This document shows positions 24,661-37,300 of a stretch of 64,000 bases of DNA, one piece after another; the first letter of the stretch is position 1, and every line of letters starts with the position of its first letter. Source of the DNA: Monosporascus cannonballus (Eukaryota; Ascomycota; Sordariomycetes; Xylariales); assembly GCA_004154925.1 (NCBI GenBank), contig QJNS01000166.1, forward strand, positions 1 through 64,000, read 5' to 3'. Below the pieces are notes generated by a model. It was not told the DNA's origin. It saw only the letters and a program-made list of their open reading frames with translations, and did not search any database. The translations under genes were made by a program, and so were the position numbers.

Positions 24661-24741
24661 TGATAATATACATAGCTAGTCCTTATAAGGTGGATTAGGG
24701 TTTGGAATTGCTGACCTTTTGTTATTGTGGCTAGCGTTGCA
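24661..24741 (+). repeat. Right terminal repeat of the TRIM-like unit
   Basis: 81 bp; starts TGATAATATACATAGCTAGT and ends GTTGCA. Shorter than its partner by a 20-bp deletion between short repeats. Confidence 0.7.
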
Positions 24742-26730
24742 CTCTCGTTATCTCATATTAAGGAAAGGAAATTAGCTTTAGTTAGCTGCCGAGATAACTT
24801 TCGATTTTTTGGATTAACATTCGAAAAAATAAGGTTTTGATCAAAAACGCGAGTATTTATATTTACGACTATAAAAATGTAAAAATGTATATTACGCCTT
24901 ACGAAATTACGACGGTACGAATAAACGATAACGACAAAATAACTTTAATATATTATTAATTAAAAAACATATTTAGAGGTTAAAAATTTAAGAAATCTCG
25001 TTCTAAGCAAAATTTCCAATTAATCGATTTCGGAAAATTATATACCTAATAAAATATAAATTTAAGAACATGAATTAATTATTTACGTTTTAAAGTCACG
25101 ATATAATTTAAAATAGGATGTACCTTTTGGAAAATCTTGTTTAATAAAAATGAAATGCGGATATTTAAATATTAAACGATAACAATAAGTTAATTAATAC
25201 TAGAAATTAATTAATTATAATTAATTAGAATTAGTTACCATGAATTAAGATACTAGAATTATAAAAATAAAAATACGTTATTAGTAATATATTTATACAG
25301 ATTTTAAATTAATTAAAAATTGAAATAAAGCCGATATAAATAATAATACAAAATAGAGCTATAGAACTTATAATTTCGTATACGAAAAACCAAGATTTGA
25401 AAAGAGATTAATATTTATTAATATAATTGATAAAATGGAACTGATTTATTGAATAATATATTTTGGAATATTTTTACCTTAATAAACCGGTATCCTAGAT
25501 AAGCATTGCTTAAAGATATCTTTTTAGATTTGCTAGTATTAATTAGCAGAATTATTTTGGTAGTAAAATTAATAATAGAGATATTAATTATAAAGTTAAA
25601 AACAACTGAGCCTAGTATTTACCGCTAGCAATATGCCGATTAAAAAACGAATTTGCGTAAAGAAAAAGAGAGAGGATATTTTTACGACGATTACGAAAAA
25701 CTTAAAAATATATATGAAAATATGAAACGCCTTAAAGTCTTTTATATTTACGTATTCGAATAAAAGTTTTAAGCTATTAAGTTATGTTAATTTTAAATTA
25801 TTATTTTTTAATTAATAAATTTGTCTAAGATTTAGCCGGTTTGTTAAAAGGCTGTCGAAATTATAAAAGATTGCGGTATAATAAGCATTTTTATTCGTTT
25901 TGGAATTTTTTATTGGCTAAAAGAATCAAAATTTATTATCGAATATTATTAATTACTATCGACTATCTGAATATAAGTACGGAAATACGATTAATAACGA
26001 ATTATCTTTAAGTAAGCTTATTGGTTCCTTAAAACTGGTTAAAAAGATAACCAGGGGACGAGCATAAGAAATATCGAAAATTATTAGTAAAATATCTAAT
26101 GGACGACAAATTTAATTTATTTAGATTCTTTTCCAAATTTTTCTAAGTTTATAATATTTGCTCTTAAGATTACACCTTTAAAATCTCTTGATTCATATGG
26201 ATACGGACTTCTGATAAATATTAAAGATAAACTTATTTATTTTGTAATATTGTTAAATACGTCCGTTTTTTCAGATTTCCGTTTTTCTAGTGTTACGATT
26301 ACCAATTAACTGAAGAGAGTTGGCAAGCTGTATCGAAAATATAAGCTTATAAAGGCTAAAATAATTAATATGTTGTTTTGTTAAATAAATAACTTTTTTA
26401 GAAAAAATCGAATTAAAAGTATTTTTAAAAACATCGTTATTTGGGATAGGGCGATTAAAAGCATTTAAAAAACTCTTAAATTATAAAACTTAAAACAAAT
26501 ATGGATTATTAAAAATCGATTAAGGATATTAACCAAACAAACTTAATATATAGTATCTATTTAGGTTTATAGGTTATATTTAGAATATATTATTATAATT
26601 CGCAATATTAATAAAGTTCGAAATTTTATATATAATACTTTATAATATCGTAACGTATATCAATTAAAATTTAGTTTTTTAATAAAACTAAATTAATTAG
26701 CTATAAAAGATAAGAGCGATTATCAAATAC
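24742..26730. other. AT-rich relic sequence
   Basis: No open frame longer than about 60 codons and no motif I can name. It may belong to the same decayed plus-strand Gypsy element whose reverse transcriptase lies at 36.9-37.1 kb, interrupted by the two insertions to its right, but this is not shown. Confidence 0.4.
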
Positions 26731-26735
26731 GGTTC

Positions 26736-26859
26736 TGTCACAGTCCCAAGTAGCACCTTATAGGTATATAGAGCAGAACAAGGCGGTCAGAGCTTGACCT
26801 GACAACGTTCCACTTTTAGTGGTGTAATGGCTAGACTCTTGTTCTTCTGTGCCGTAACA
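26736..26859 (+). mobile_element. Solo LTR, GC-normal, TSD GGTTC
   Basis: 124 bp starting TGTCACAG and ending GCCGTAACA, flanked by a perfect 5-bp duplication GGTTC (26731-26735 and 26860-26864). A TATATA box lies inside. It stands out as normal-composition sequence in an AT-rich block, so it inserted after most of the damage or was too short to be targeted. Direction is assumed. Confidence 0.8.
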
Positions 26860-26864
26860 GGTTC

Positions 26865-27211
26865 GTTTTAACTTTGGCCAGATGAAAAAGATATAACAAC
26901 ACGGCCCTAAGCTTTTTCGATAAAATAGTTCTAGACTTAAATCCTTTTTATTAGCAAAACGTAATCAGGTATCGGAAATTATTAATATTTTATAAAAATT
27001 AAAAATTGCCTAAATACAATAAATTTAAAACTTTGACATTTTTAAGAAAAAAATAAAAAAATAATAAAATTACCCCGTTATCGCACTATTACGTACCTTT
27101 AAGCTAGAAACCGTCTTAGGTATAATATAATAATGTTAATTTTTCGATTAATATCATAAGTTTTTAGCCGGACGATTTTATTAAAATAGAATTTTATCGA
27201 AAACAAAATAA
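26865..27211. other. AT-rich relic sequence between insertions
   Basis: Short stretch between the solo LTR and the TSD of the next Gypsy element. No ORF or motif seen. Confidence 0.5.
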
Positions 27212-27216
27212 TTATC

Positions 27217-27437
27217 TGTTATGTGTTGTTAAAGATCAAAGTGAAAGGAACAATACGGGTATATTAAAAACCAATTTGAAGCTTGCTCTTTTTCCTTGAA
27301 AAGAGAATAAGCAACTACCTATAAAGCAATTACTCTGAATTTGCCTCGTAATAATTGCGTAAGGATAACGTATAAAATGCTTAGCGTCTTCTTTATAATG
27401 CGCCTACTTCTTTATTATATTTCTTTAGCTCTTAATA
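27217..27437 (-). repeat. 3' LTR of the family 2 Gypsy element
   Basis: 221 bp, paired with 34140-34360; the copies differ mainly by transitions. Confidence 0.85.
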
Positions 27438-27997
27438 AAGTTCTCCCCCTTTTGGGCCTTTCCTCTTAAAAGCCTAATTAAGGCTGCTTTATTATATCTT
27501 ATAGCTGGTAAATTATTCCCGCTGGGGGGTTATAACCGTTTTATAACGACCGGAAATTAGATAATAATCCGTAATACGACGTAATATGACGTAATTTGTA
27601 TAATTTTTTATACAGTGATATATTTAGGAAAATTTGCAGCGAGGTAACCGAGATACCGAGAATTCTGCCGGCAGAAAATCCTTACCGCTTTTGGGCATAC
27701 CGCTTTTAGTATATGTAAACTCCTTTTTCCTCCTTATTTAGCTTTTTGTTTTAACATTTTAGCTTTCGCCAGTGTATAATTTATTATTGGTTCGTAATTA
27801 ATTTGTTTTTTTAAATTCGTTACGGATGTTTGTATACTTCTGTTATTTATTAATAGCAAAGTAGGTTTTTGTTTTTATTTTGTTTTTAGTTTGGCTTTTT
27901 GCATTTTTGATGTAATTTCTATCGAATTTTTTTAATTCCAAAATACCTTTTCTTAAAAAGAAATAAATATATATTTTGTTGGTATTTTTCAATAACT

Positions 27998-28306
27998 TTG
28001 TTTTCGTCAATAGCTTATTTTAAAGCCGCCTGCGAAATTCCGTACTTTTGTTATATTATGGTTATGGTTCGTATATCGGCCTTTCGTTATAAGGTTAATA
28101 AAGCCTTAAGAAATACCGATAAATACGTCGTTTTCGAAAATAATAATAAGGTTACGATAAAGGTAAATTTTAGGTTTTATTATTATTCGGAAATGGTATT
28201 ATTAATTTATAACGATAGGTTCCGGGGTTTTTTTTTGTGCGTTCGTATTCGATTTCGCCGAGGCGTCTCAGAATATTACCGAAATCCAGGCCGCGGACGA
28301 AGGTAA
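27998..28306 (+). CDS. Antisense ORF inside the family 2 Gypsy element, unknown product
   Basis: 102 open codons on the plus strand, opposite to the element's pol, about 560 bp inside the 3' LTR. In a region where almost every frame is closed, such a length is unusual. The product is basic and aromatic-rich, and ends with an Arg-rich stretch. I recognise no domain. It may be a remnant of an antisense accessory gene like that in the family 1 elements, or a chance survival; no start context supports expression. Confidence 0.3.
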   Translation: MFSSIAYFKAACEIPYFCYIMVMVRISAFRYKVNKALRNTDKYVVFENNNKVTIKVNFRFYYYSEMVLLIYNDRFRGFFLCVRIRFRRGVSEYYRNPGRGRR

Positions 28307-31300
28307 GATTAAGGTTTTTAAGGAAAATTATGCCTTTTATAATGCCGAGGTAAATTTCTTTCGGGTTTTTAATAAACTTTTTACTAACGTAATATATAAG
28401 CTGAAAAGATTTGGATTAATACTAAATTCAAATTTAATAAGGTTTATTAGGTATATATGAAGAGATTATAAGTTATTTTTATTATTATTATGTAACGAAT
28501 TATATAATTAATTCGTTATTAAATCGATATCGATTTTTTTGCAGTTAATGCAGGTATTTTCTAAGTTCGTTGCCCGGAGCTTTTACCGGGTGGTAATACC
28601 GTTATTTCGACCTTATAACGTCTTTTTTTATAGCATTTTTAGGAGGATATTATATAAGTAAAAAATATCCGTATTACATTCGGCATAAGTACTAAATAAC
28701 TTTTTTCCCTTAATTATTATTAATTCTTTGCGAAAACAAAAATCGAATATATTAATAATATTATTAACTAATACGTTATTTTGTCGAGAAAGATAATTTG
28801 AATATAAATAAGAACAATAAACAGAGTAACGATAAGGTTTAAATATTTTTACGATAGTTAAGTAATTCGTATTTTAATATCGTTATAAGCTGGATTTAAG
28901 TTTTGTTTCGAAATACCCGATAAACTGTAAATGTTTTGCTAAAAAATAAATGAATTTAGAGGCTTAACGGTAATGTTTTTAATAAATAATAAATAATAAT
29001 TAACGTTTTTCTTATATTATAACCTTTTTATTATAACGTATTTCTTTTAAGGATTTTTTGTTCTCTTTATTTTTTTTTTGCTTTAATAACGCTTTATACG
29101 AAATAACAAACTTTTTAAATAAGTAATCGCGAAATCTTTACGTATTTTTTTCGGCAAGGAAATTTTTTATTTGATAAGGTATTATTTGTTATTGCTGTTT
29201 TTTCGATACGCTAGAACTTTTTTTATTTCCTAACATTTTTACGCTTTTATATTAAGGTTATCTTTCCGTTTTTTAATGTTATTTTTGTAATATTACCGCT
29301 TTAATAGTGATATAAGAAAAACGTTATAAATTTTATTATATGGAAATAAAGATCGAATTTCGTAAGTTAATTTCGAATTCATAACTTTCGTAATTTAAAA
29401 AGGTTTAATGTATATATCGAAAAGCTTTTTGTTAGGCTTTTGTTAATTAATATGTTTAATGGTAATCTTCATTTATTTTTCCTTTCGAAATTCTTTTACT
29501 AAATAGCCTTTGTTATAATATTTCTTATTTCCATTTTGGACCTTGTAAAGTTGCTTTTATAATATCTTTTTTTGTTTTATTACAGTTTTTTCTTTAGTTA
29601 TTTTAATAAACCTAAAGTTTTTAAATTGTTTTGCGGTAAAAAAGATATTTTCTAGAGTTTATAAGGTATACTCGAAAAGTGCTTTAATTAGTATTATTTT
29701 GGTTATTAAGTAATAGCTATTATTATATGTAAATTAGGTTATTAATAAATATAATATTTAATTTAGTTAATTTAAATCGGAAATTATTTATAGGTAATGC
29801 TTTAAAAATTAATTTTAACATTTCGTTTATTTATTTATTTGTAAATAAAAAGTTATATTTAGCTTCCGATTAATTGCAAATAATTTTTAAAAGGTTTTTT
29901 AAAAGTTATTCGTAAATAAGAAATTACGGTTAAAAATTATATTGTCGGGCGTATTATATTAATTCAAAATATAATAAAAAATATTTCGGCGAAACCGTTA
30001 ATAATGAACTTCGTTGTCATTACAATATAATAAATATATTTTGTTATTTTATTTATTACGACGAAAATAACGTTATAACCTTTTTTGCTATATAGTTTTA
30101 TAAATAACAGTACGCCTGTAATAAAGTCCATATTGATTTCCTTAAACAGATAATCCGAAATTGGTAACTAAACGAGTTTTCCGTAAGGTCGATATTATGC
30201 TGTCTTAGATCTTTGGTATTTCGGGTAACTTTTTAAATAATTTTTGATATTTTACTTTTAGACCTTTTAAATGTAATTTCGAATTAGTTACTTATATATT
30301 TTCGTAATGCCGAAATAACTTGCCATAAAAAGGTTATGATATTAATTAACGAACTTTTTACGTAAATCCGAGTTATATAGCATATAAATTGCGATTTTAT
30401 ATTTTCATAGGTTATTATTTTCCTTAACGCGCCATAATTATTTGTTTGCTACGCGTTTTTTAAAATGTTTAACATTTTATATTTTGTTAAAAACGAATTT
30501 ATATTTCTGCTTTAATTTGAAAAATTAAAGTAATAATCGGGCCTTTTCTCAGCAGCAATACGGTTTCGATAATATTAGTAATATTCTACTGCCGTAAAAC
30601 GAGCAGTTTACGATTTATAATCTCAGCTAATATATATCTTACCTTTTTAAGTACGTTTCCGGCCGTTTTATTTTCGAGCTTATATGCATTTTTTCTAAAC
30701 GGAATATTTACGACTTTTTTTGATAATTTGATAAATATTTACAATGTTAAAATTCGACTAAGATATTTTTAATATTTTTCTTATCACTTTAATATAGCTT
30801 TTTGGAGCCTTTTTTTATTATTATTTTATAATAAGTTAGACCTTTTTAATAATTTATTAACTAAGTTATTTTTCTTTTGCCGGAACGTAATAACGAAATC
30901 GATTGCCGTAAGGTAATTTAATTATTTTAGTTATTTCGTATTAAGGCGTTATTTCCATTTTAAGTATTTAAAGTTAAAATAATTTATCATAGTTTTAACG
31001 GGGAATTGCGAATAATTAATAAAATAACGTTATTTTTCGAAGGCGTCGACGATAACTAAAAGCTTATTATTTTCTATAGCGTAATAAGTTTTTTCCGATA
31101 TTATTTTTCTGGACCTAAATATTATTAGGTATTAACAGTTTTTATAAAGCTGGGATATAACTGCCTTAATAATTTTTCTAAACGCCTTTATTTTAATGCA
31201 AATAAATAATGACAGATTAAAATGCCGCAATATTTTCCTTATTATAAAGGTTATTGAAATGTTTTAAACGTTATCTTTGTGCGGAAGGATAGCTATATAA

Positions 31301-31631
31301 GCTTTTTGGCCTTTTTGCGAAATTAATTTATTAATAGTATATATATTTTGACATAATTTTTGATAAAACTTCGATAAAATCTTTTAAATTTTAAGAAAAC
31401 TCATATATTATGAACGTTTTTCGGTAATTGCCAGGTTTTAATGGCCTTAATGCAACCTTTTTTTTTATTTTAGTGCTATTCGGCGAAATTTAACACACAA
31501 AAGAAAAGAATTAAAAATATATAAAATTCATATTTATTTGTATTTACGTAAAACGTTTATTTTTTTAACTTTTCGAATTTTTCGCAAATATAGTATTCGT
31601 AATTTGCTGTGTTTTTGCTATATATGAAAAT

Positions 31632-31970
31632 ATCGTTAAGGTAAATTATTTAAAGGTTATTTACTAAATTTGTTAACGTTCGGTTAATGTATATTATGAA
31701 TGTAACCGGGGTGTTAAAAAATTTGAACGGCAATATTAAACATTAGAAATGGCCATATTTAGTCCTAAAAACAGTTTTTTATTCGTTATTTTCTTTAATA
31801 CGTATTCGGCGGTACGTATTTTTTAAATCCAGTTTTATATATATACGGGCGATTATTAAGCGGTCTAGGATTTTTAATATTAACGGTAACGGAATACGGT
31901 TTTTGCGAATTATCCGATTAAATCTTTTGTAATCGATATAAAAACGCAACGTACCTTTTTTTGGAGGCAA
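31632..31970 (-). pseudogene. Reverse-transcriptase fragment of the family 2 Gypsy element
   Basis: 63 open codons at 31970-31779 cover the fingers/palm start (VDYRR-like and KLDLR-like blocks), followed after stops by the palm motif YLND at 31643-31632. The Asp to Asn change would abolish metal binding. The family is clear; activity is not possible. Confidence 0.85.
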
Positions 31971-34139
31971 ATAATATAGAGGTTTCGGCTGCGCTGTTAT
32001 TTCGTGTAATTTATCCTTTTTTTTATTATTTTTAAAAACCTTTTGAAAGCCTTAAATTTCTTTTTTAAAAGCGGATAAAAAGGGCCTTAAGGATATTCGT
32101 TTTCGTTATATAGGTTTATCGTATATTTATATAGTAAATATTCCGGTAATTTAACAATTACTTTCTTGGAAGATATATCGGCATAATTACTGTATTATTT
32201 TTTTCGTATTTTTCATATTTTTTCAGTACAGATTTTTTATTTTTTTATCCGGTATCGCAGATATAATAGCGGCGATCATTATAGGAAAAATGCTATTTTG
32301 TAAATCTTTTCTTAAGCTAACAAATTTAATATTTTCTGATTCGAATTAATATTATTATTAAAATAATAATTAATTAATAACGGAGTTTATTTTTCGGAAC
32401 TATAATACTTTAGCATAATATCCGGTCTTTTTATTTTTACAATAACGAAATAATATGTGTTTAATTTCGTAATAATAAATGAGTCTGTAATTCATATTTA
32501 TCATATAATATATTTATATGTTATAATAAAATCGCTTACGTAAGTTTTTAATTTCGGTCCGGGTTTTAATTAATGCAATTAATTGTTTTTTCGAATATTT
32601 CGCGATATATCGTATTATAATTTACTTCTAAATTTATTTAGCTACGAAATATAATTTACTAGGTTTTTTTGCGCGTTTTTAATAAATGATATTTACGTAA
32701 TAAGGAATTTGTTTTATTGGCGAAAATTATTTATAAAATTCGAATTAATATTTGTCAAAAGCTTTTTCGGGTAATATATTCGGAAATAACTTTTTTTGCC
32801 ATTATTATATTACGTGATTTCGGAGTAATTATTAAATATATGGCCCTTTTTAACATAATAGCCGTATAGAAATTTTCGTGGTACGTTTGTTATTTTTTGA
32901 AGTTTTTAAAATATTCGAATTTGCGATAATTTATTTTTCACTATCCGACATAAATTCTTTATTATAGTTTTAAGAGCTTTTTGCAAAATATAATCGTATT
33001 TATTACGCGGCCTAAGTTTTGTAGCAATTATAAGCTTTGGGTTAATTACTGGGCCTTAAGAAGGTATCGGTTTATTCGCGATATAATAAGGGTTTTTAAA
33101 ACGAAAGCCCGGAATAACGATTTTATATTTAAAGCTTTTTTGTAAATTGCATTTAAAACTTTCCGCAAAGCATTTAAAGATATGAAATTATTTATATAAG
33201 GATATAACTATATAATAAAATAATTTATTGAGGAAATAATATTATTTATATATAAAAATAAAATAAAGATTTATTTATATTATGAATAAATAACGTTAAA
33301 TATTATATCGGATTTTTAAAATATCGTATTAAATTTTGCGTTAGTAAGGGCGAATCGCCGTATTGCATTTTTAAAAACATTTTCTAAAATTGCTTTTAAG
33401 CTAGGCCAACTTATAAAGCGAACGGAATAAAGGTTTCGTATCTTAATTTGTACGGTTTCGTTACCTTTCCATAATTTTTTAGTAAATATCCGTAGGCGAA
33501 TTAGGCATAACGAACGTTAACGCGTAATTTATTTCGTAAGGTCGTAATAAAAGCTTTTAACTTTCGAAAGTAATATTTAGCTGGGTCGTAAAATATGTAT
33601 ATTCTAAATAAGTTTTACCTTAATATTTTAGGTTAAACAAGGTTTTAAATAATTCTTTTTTTTATTTTTTACCAATTCTAATTTATTCGTTAATAAATAA
33701 TGCAAATCTTTTAACGTTTAAATTTATTAGAAATATATAATTTGTAAATATTATAATTTTTTATGTTTTTATAATAAGAATATTATTAAACGTTATAGGA
33801 CCTGGCCCGGAAACAATATGCGAAAAATACGTTACATTATTATCGGAAGCATATAATATAGCATTTATTTATTAAACTTTACGGTTTAATTTTAAGCGTT
33901 GTTATTTTTTTGTAAAAGGCTTTCGTAAATACCGTTATTTTTTAAGCGGTTGTTTTCGTTATTTAATGCCTAAATTTTTTTTCGTATTTATTAAGCCGTC
34001 GCCAAAACCCAAAAGTGGTAAGTTCGGGCTTTAAAATTTATGTAAGCTTAATAACCGGGATAACCGGTTACTCGTCGTACGTAGTCGTAATTATATTGCT
34101 TATTTTTTACGATTTGATCGAAATAAGGAAACTTTATTT

Positions 34140-34360
34140 TATTATATGTTGTTAAAGATTAAACTAAAAGGAATAATACGAATATATTAAGGACCAGTCT
34201 GAAACTTGCCCTTTTTCTCTGAAAGGGGAATAAGCAATTACTTATAAAGCAATTACCCCGTATCTGCCTTGTAGCAATTGCGTAAGGATGGCGCATAGAA
34301 TGCTTAGCGTCTTCTTTATGATGCGCACATTTCCTTATCACACTTTCTTAGCCCCTGATA
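34140..34360 (-). repeat. 5' LTR of the family 2 Gypsy element
   Basis: 221 bp, followed directly by the TSD copy TTATC. Confidence 0.85.
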
Positions 34361-34365
34361 TTATC

Positions 34366-37300
34366 AAAATAATTACCGAGGCCGCAGGAAACGATTTGCT
34401 AATTTTAAAAAAGAAACCTTTTAATTTTCCAGCAAATTAAAATATATAATATATACGTATAAGTTATTTTCAAATATAGAAAACACCGGCTTAATTTCGC
34501 TTAATAATAATTAAAATATAATTTTTTAAAACTTTAACACTAATTATTTTACATTAAATATAATATAATTCTAGAGAATATTTCAAAATTAGGCGATCGA
34601 TAAAAAAGCTTCTATGTAAAAAAGATTTCAAAATAAATATATAATTTATCTAGCTTTTTAAATTATTTTAAGGATAAGATAAAATATTATAAATATCGAC
34701 AGAAACTCTTTAAAGGATTAGAAAAATCTAAACCTAATATTAACCAGGATTTTATTCGTTTTAATACCCCGAATGAACTTTATTATACGAGACTCTTAAA
34801 ATCTAACTGACCGAAATCCGGTAATATTTAAAACAATATTATTTAGGTTAATATATCCTGCTTTATTGTAAAAAACAGCAAACTATTTTGTAAAAAGGTA
34901 CTGTTAAGTAATTAGCTTTAAAATAACCTTATTAAAAACAAAAGGAGTTGGTACTTTAAGAGAATCCGCATATTACTGGTCTATATAAATAATTAACCCT
35001 TTATATTTAATAATATTATGTTAATTAAGCAACTTAGTAAAAAAGAGACAAATAGCGACAAATCTATAAAAAAATAAGATCCATAATAATAAATTTATAT
35101 AAAACGGCCGTTTATTTTTAAATAACGAAATAAAAATATAAACCGATTATATCTTTAATTATAGTAAACTAACTAATAAGTAATAAATAAAACATTAAAA
35201 GGTTAAGATTTACGAAAACGCTAAAACAAAATTCGAAATTACCTAGTCGGAATTAATTAAGGTTTGCTGGGACTTTATTAAGGTTTTTAAAAATCTTATA
35301 GTTATAAAAGCCTTAAACATATTAAAATGCAAAAATAAAAAAGTATTTAACATAACAAAACTAAAAGTCTACGAATTTGCACTTATTAAACATTAATAAA
35401 TTTCTAAAATTTTAACAATAGATATTAGATATAAGCAAAAAGACCAGAAAAACGCCAATATTCTGTCGATATAAAAATATAATCCAACCGTATGCATTAT
35501 TTCGTTATTTCGATTTATTATTAATATTAAGTTTAAATAAAAAGAATATCTAATTAATAATATTATCGATGCTAGAATCGAATCAAATGTTAAATTCCTG
35601 CTGGCGATTAAGAAATATAGGTTAATAATATAACAAATACGGGGGTTTTATAGGATTTAACATTTAAAAAAATGTTAAATTCGAAAGACTAATTAAGGTT
35701 CTGATCTGGTTATTTAATTAATTATTTTTTTCGTTTCTTTTATACAGTCGACAATAACCGCGTAATATAATTATTAATCTTGGGACTTAATTTTATAACC
35801 AAATCATATATAACATTAAATATAAATTTAAAAATAAAAAGAAATTCCGAAATTCGATTCGACGAAAATTCTTATTTTTTACTATCGGCAAAACGAATTA
35901 GCCGTAATATCTATACGGATAATTAACTTAAAACAATGGAGCCGATAAACTTATATGCGTTTCCTTAATATAAACAGGCTTAATAATAAAAAATAAATAA
36001 ATCCGTTATAAACATTTATATATTTTAGATTAAAGAAATATTCTTTAATTAAAATTATAACACAATTGAAAAAGCTATATGAAAAACCTTAAACCTTAGA
36101 AACAAAATCGTAAAACGGTTTGGTGATGAAAAGTTAATATATACGTTATACGAAATTTTATAAGAAAAGATATACGATAATATTAGAAAAAAAACGGTTT
36201 AAATTAATAATATATACAAGCCTAAATAAAAGAAAAAGAGTTTTGTCGATAATGTACCACCCCATAGATTAATATTATTTGGTGACCCATATTAAAAGAT
36301 TAAAGAGTTCGAAAAAGTATTGCAAATATTTAAGAATTAAAAAGATATCTTAAATAAACCTGGTATATTATTAACCGTATTATTTCCCAAATTTATTTTG
36401 ATATCCTGAAGAACTTGATTAACCGAAAAAAGAATTATTACCTTATTTAATCAAATTAATAACAGGTTTACTCGTATGGAAAAAACCTTTTTTAAAAAGA
36501 TGTTATTTTGGAAAAAAACTGTCTTAAGATAGGATTTATAAAAATATAGTCGAATTAAAAAGATTATCGAATTTTTTACAAATTTAAAATTTTTCTTTAT
36601 AAAGCCTAGTAAATTAAGGGCTTTATAGTATTAATTAATATAAAAAATAAGTTAATCGATATATTATAAATACGTATCGAGAAAGAAATATTGGAATAAT
36701 TAGATATTACGTACCGGAATACCTAGTTTCTTATAAAGAAGAAAAACAATAATTTGCGACTAATTAACTTTATAACGAAATTAAACACAGGTATTTTGCG
36801 GAATATATTTATGCCAGAAAATTATAACGAATCTTTTGTTAATTTCGTTATATGTTTTTTAATTTCTGCTAATAAAGATATAATAATGTTCGTAACACCG
36901 TTAGGATTATTTTGATATATTATTATACTTGTAGGGGTTATTAATTTTATAGCTTATTTCTATCGCGTAATTAAGAAGATCCTTATAATTTAATGCCTAG
37001 AATTATACGGTTATTCGTAAATACCGTTAATATTAAGGGATTAAGGACGCGATACGATAATTCTAAGAGTTTTTCCGGGATCCGGCGGTTCGTTTTTAAA
37101 TATTTTAATAATATAAATAAAATCTTTTTAATTACAAATTCACAGGAGTTATGATTAATATGTAAAAAATGTAATTGTATTACGAATTTGCAGTTAAAAT
37201 CGAATTTTTTCCTATACGAATAATAGTTAACCTAATACGGCTAAATGGTGAAAATTTTAAAAAATCGTTGTGGGAAAAATGTATCGAAAATTAAAGCTTT

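Larger units (their letters stand above)
18777..24741 (+). mobile_element. TRIM-like LTR unit, split by a Copia insertion
   Basis: Direct repeats at 18777-18877 and 24661-24741 (TG...CA ends; the right copy lacks 20 bp) flank a very short internal region (18878-18887 plus 24382-24660, about 290 bp), the rest being the inserted Copia element. A purine-rich tract (TTAAAAGGGGGGGAGTAG) abuts the right repeat, as a polypurine tract does before a 3' LTR. No coding capacity. The internal part is GC-normal and contains tRNA-promoter-like boxes. No clean TSD was found, so the ends may be off by a few bases. Confidence 0.55.
27217..34360 (-). mobile_element. Degenerate Ty3/Gypsy retrotransposon (family 2), TSD TTATC
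   Basis: Two 221-bp LTRs (27217-27437 and 34140-34360) bound 7.1 kb, with a perfect TSD TTATC at 27212-27216 and 34361-34365. Coding strand is minus: 31970-31779 translates as a Gypsy reverse-transcriptase core (GTLRFYIDYKRFNRI, then PLPLI and KLDLKNTYRRIRI). Downstream the active-site motif reads YLND (31632-31643) where YLDD is expected, a GAC to AAC change of RIP type. Most of the interior is broken by stops. A plus-strand ORF near the 3' LTR is listed separately. Confidence 0.88.

Noticed and set aside
18777..24741. A TSD for the TRIM-like unit
   Set aside because: Flanks (TAAGT/A and CTCTC) do not match, so no duplication is claimed.
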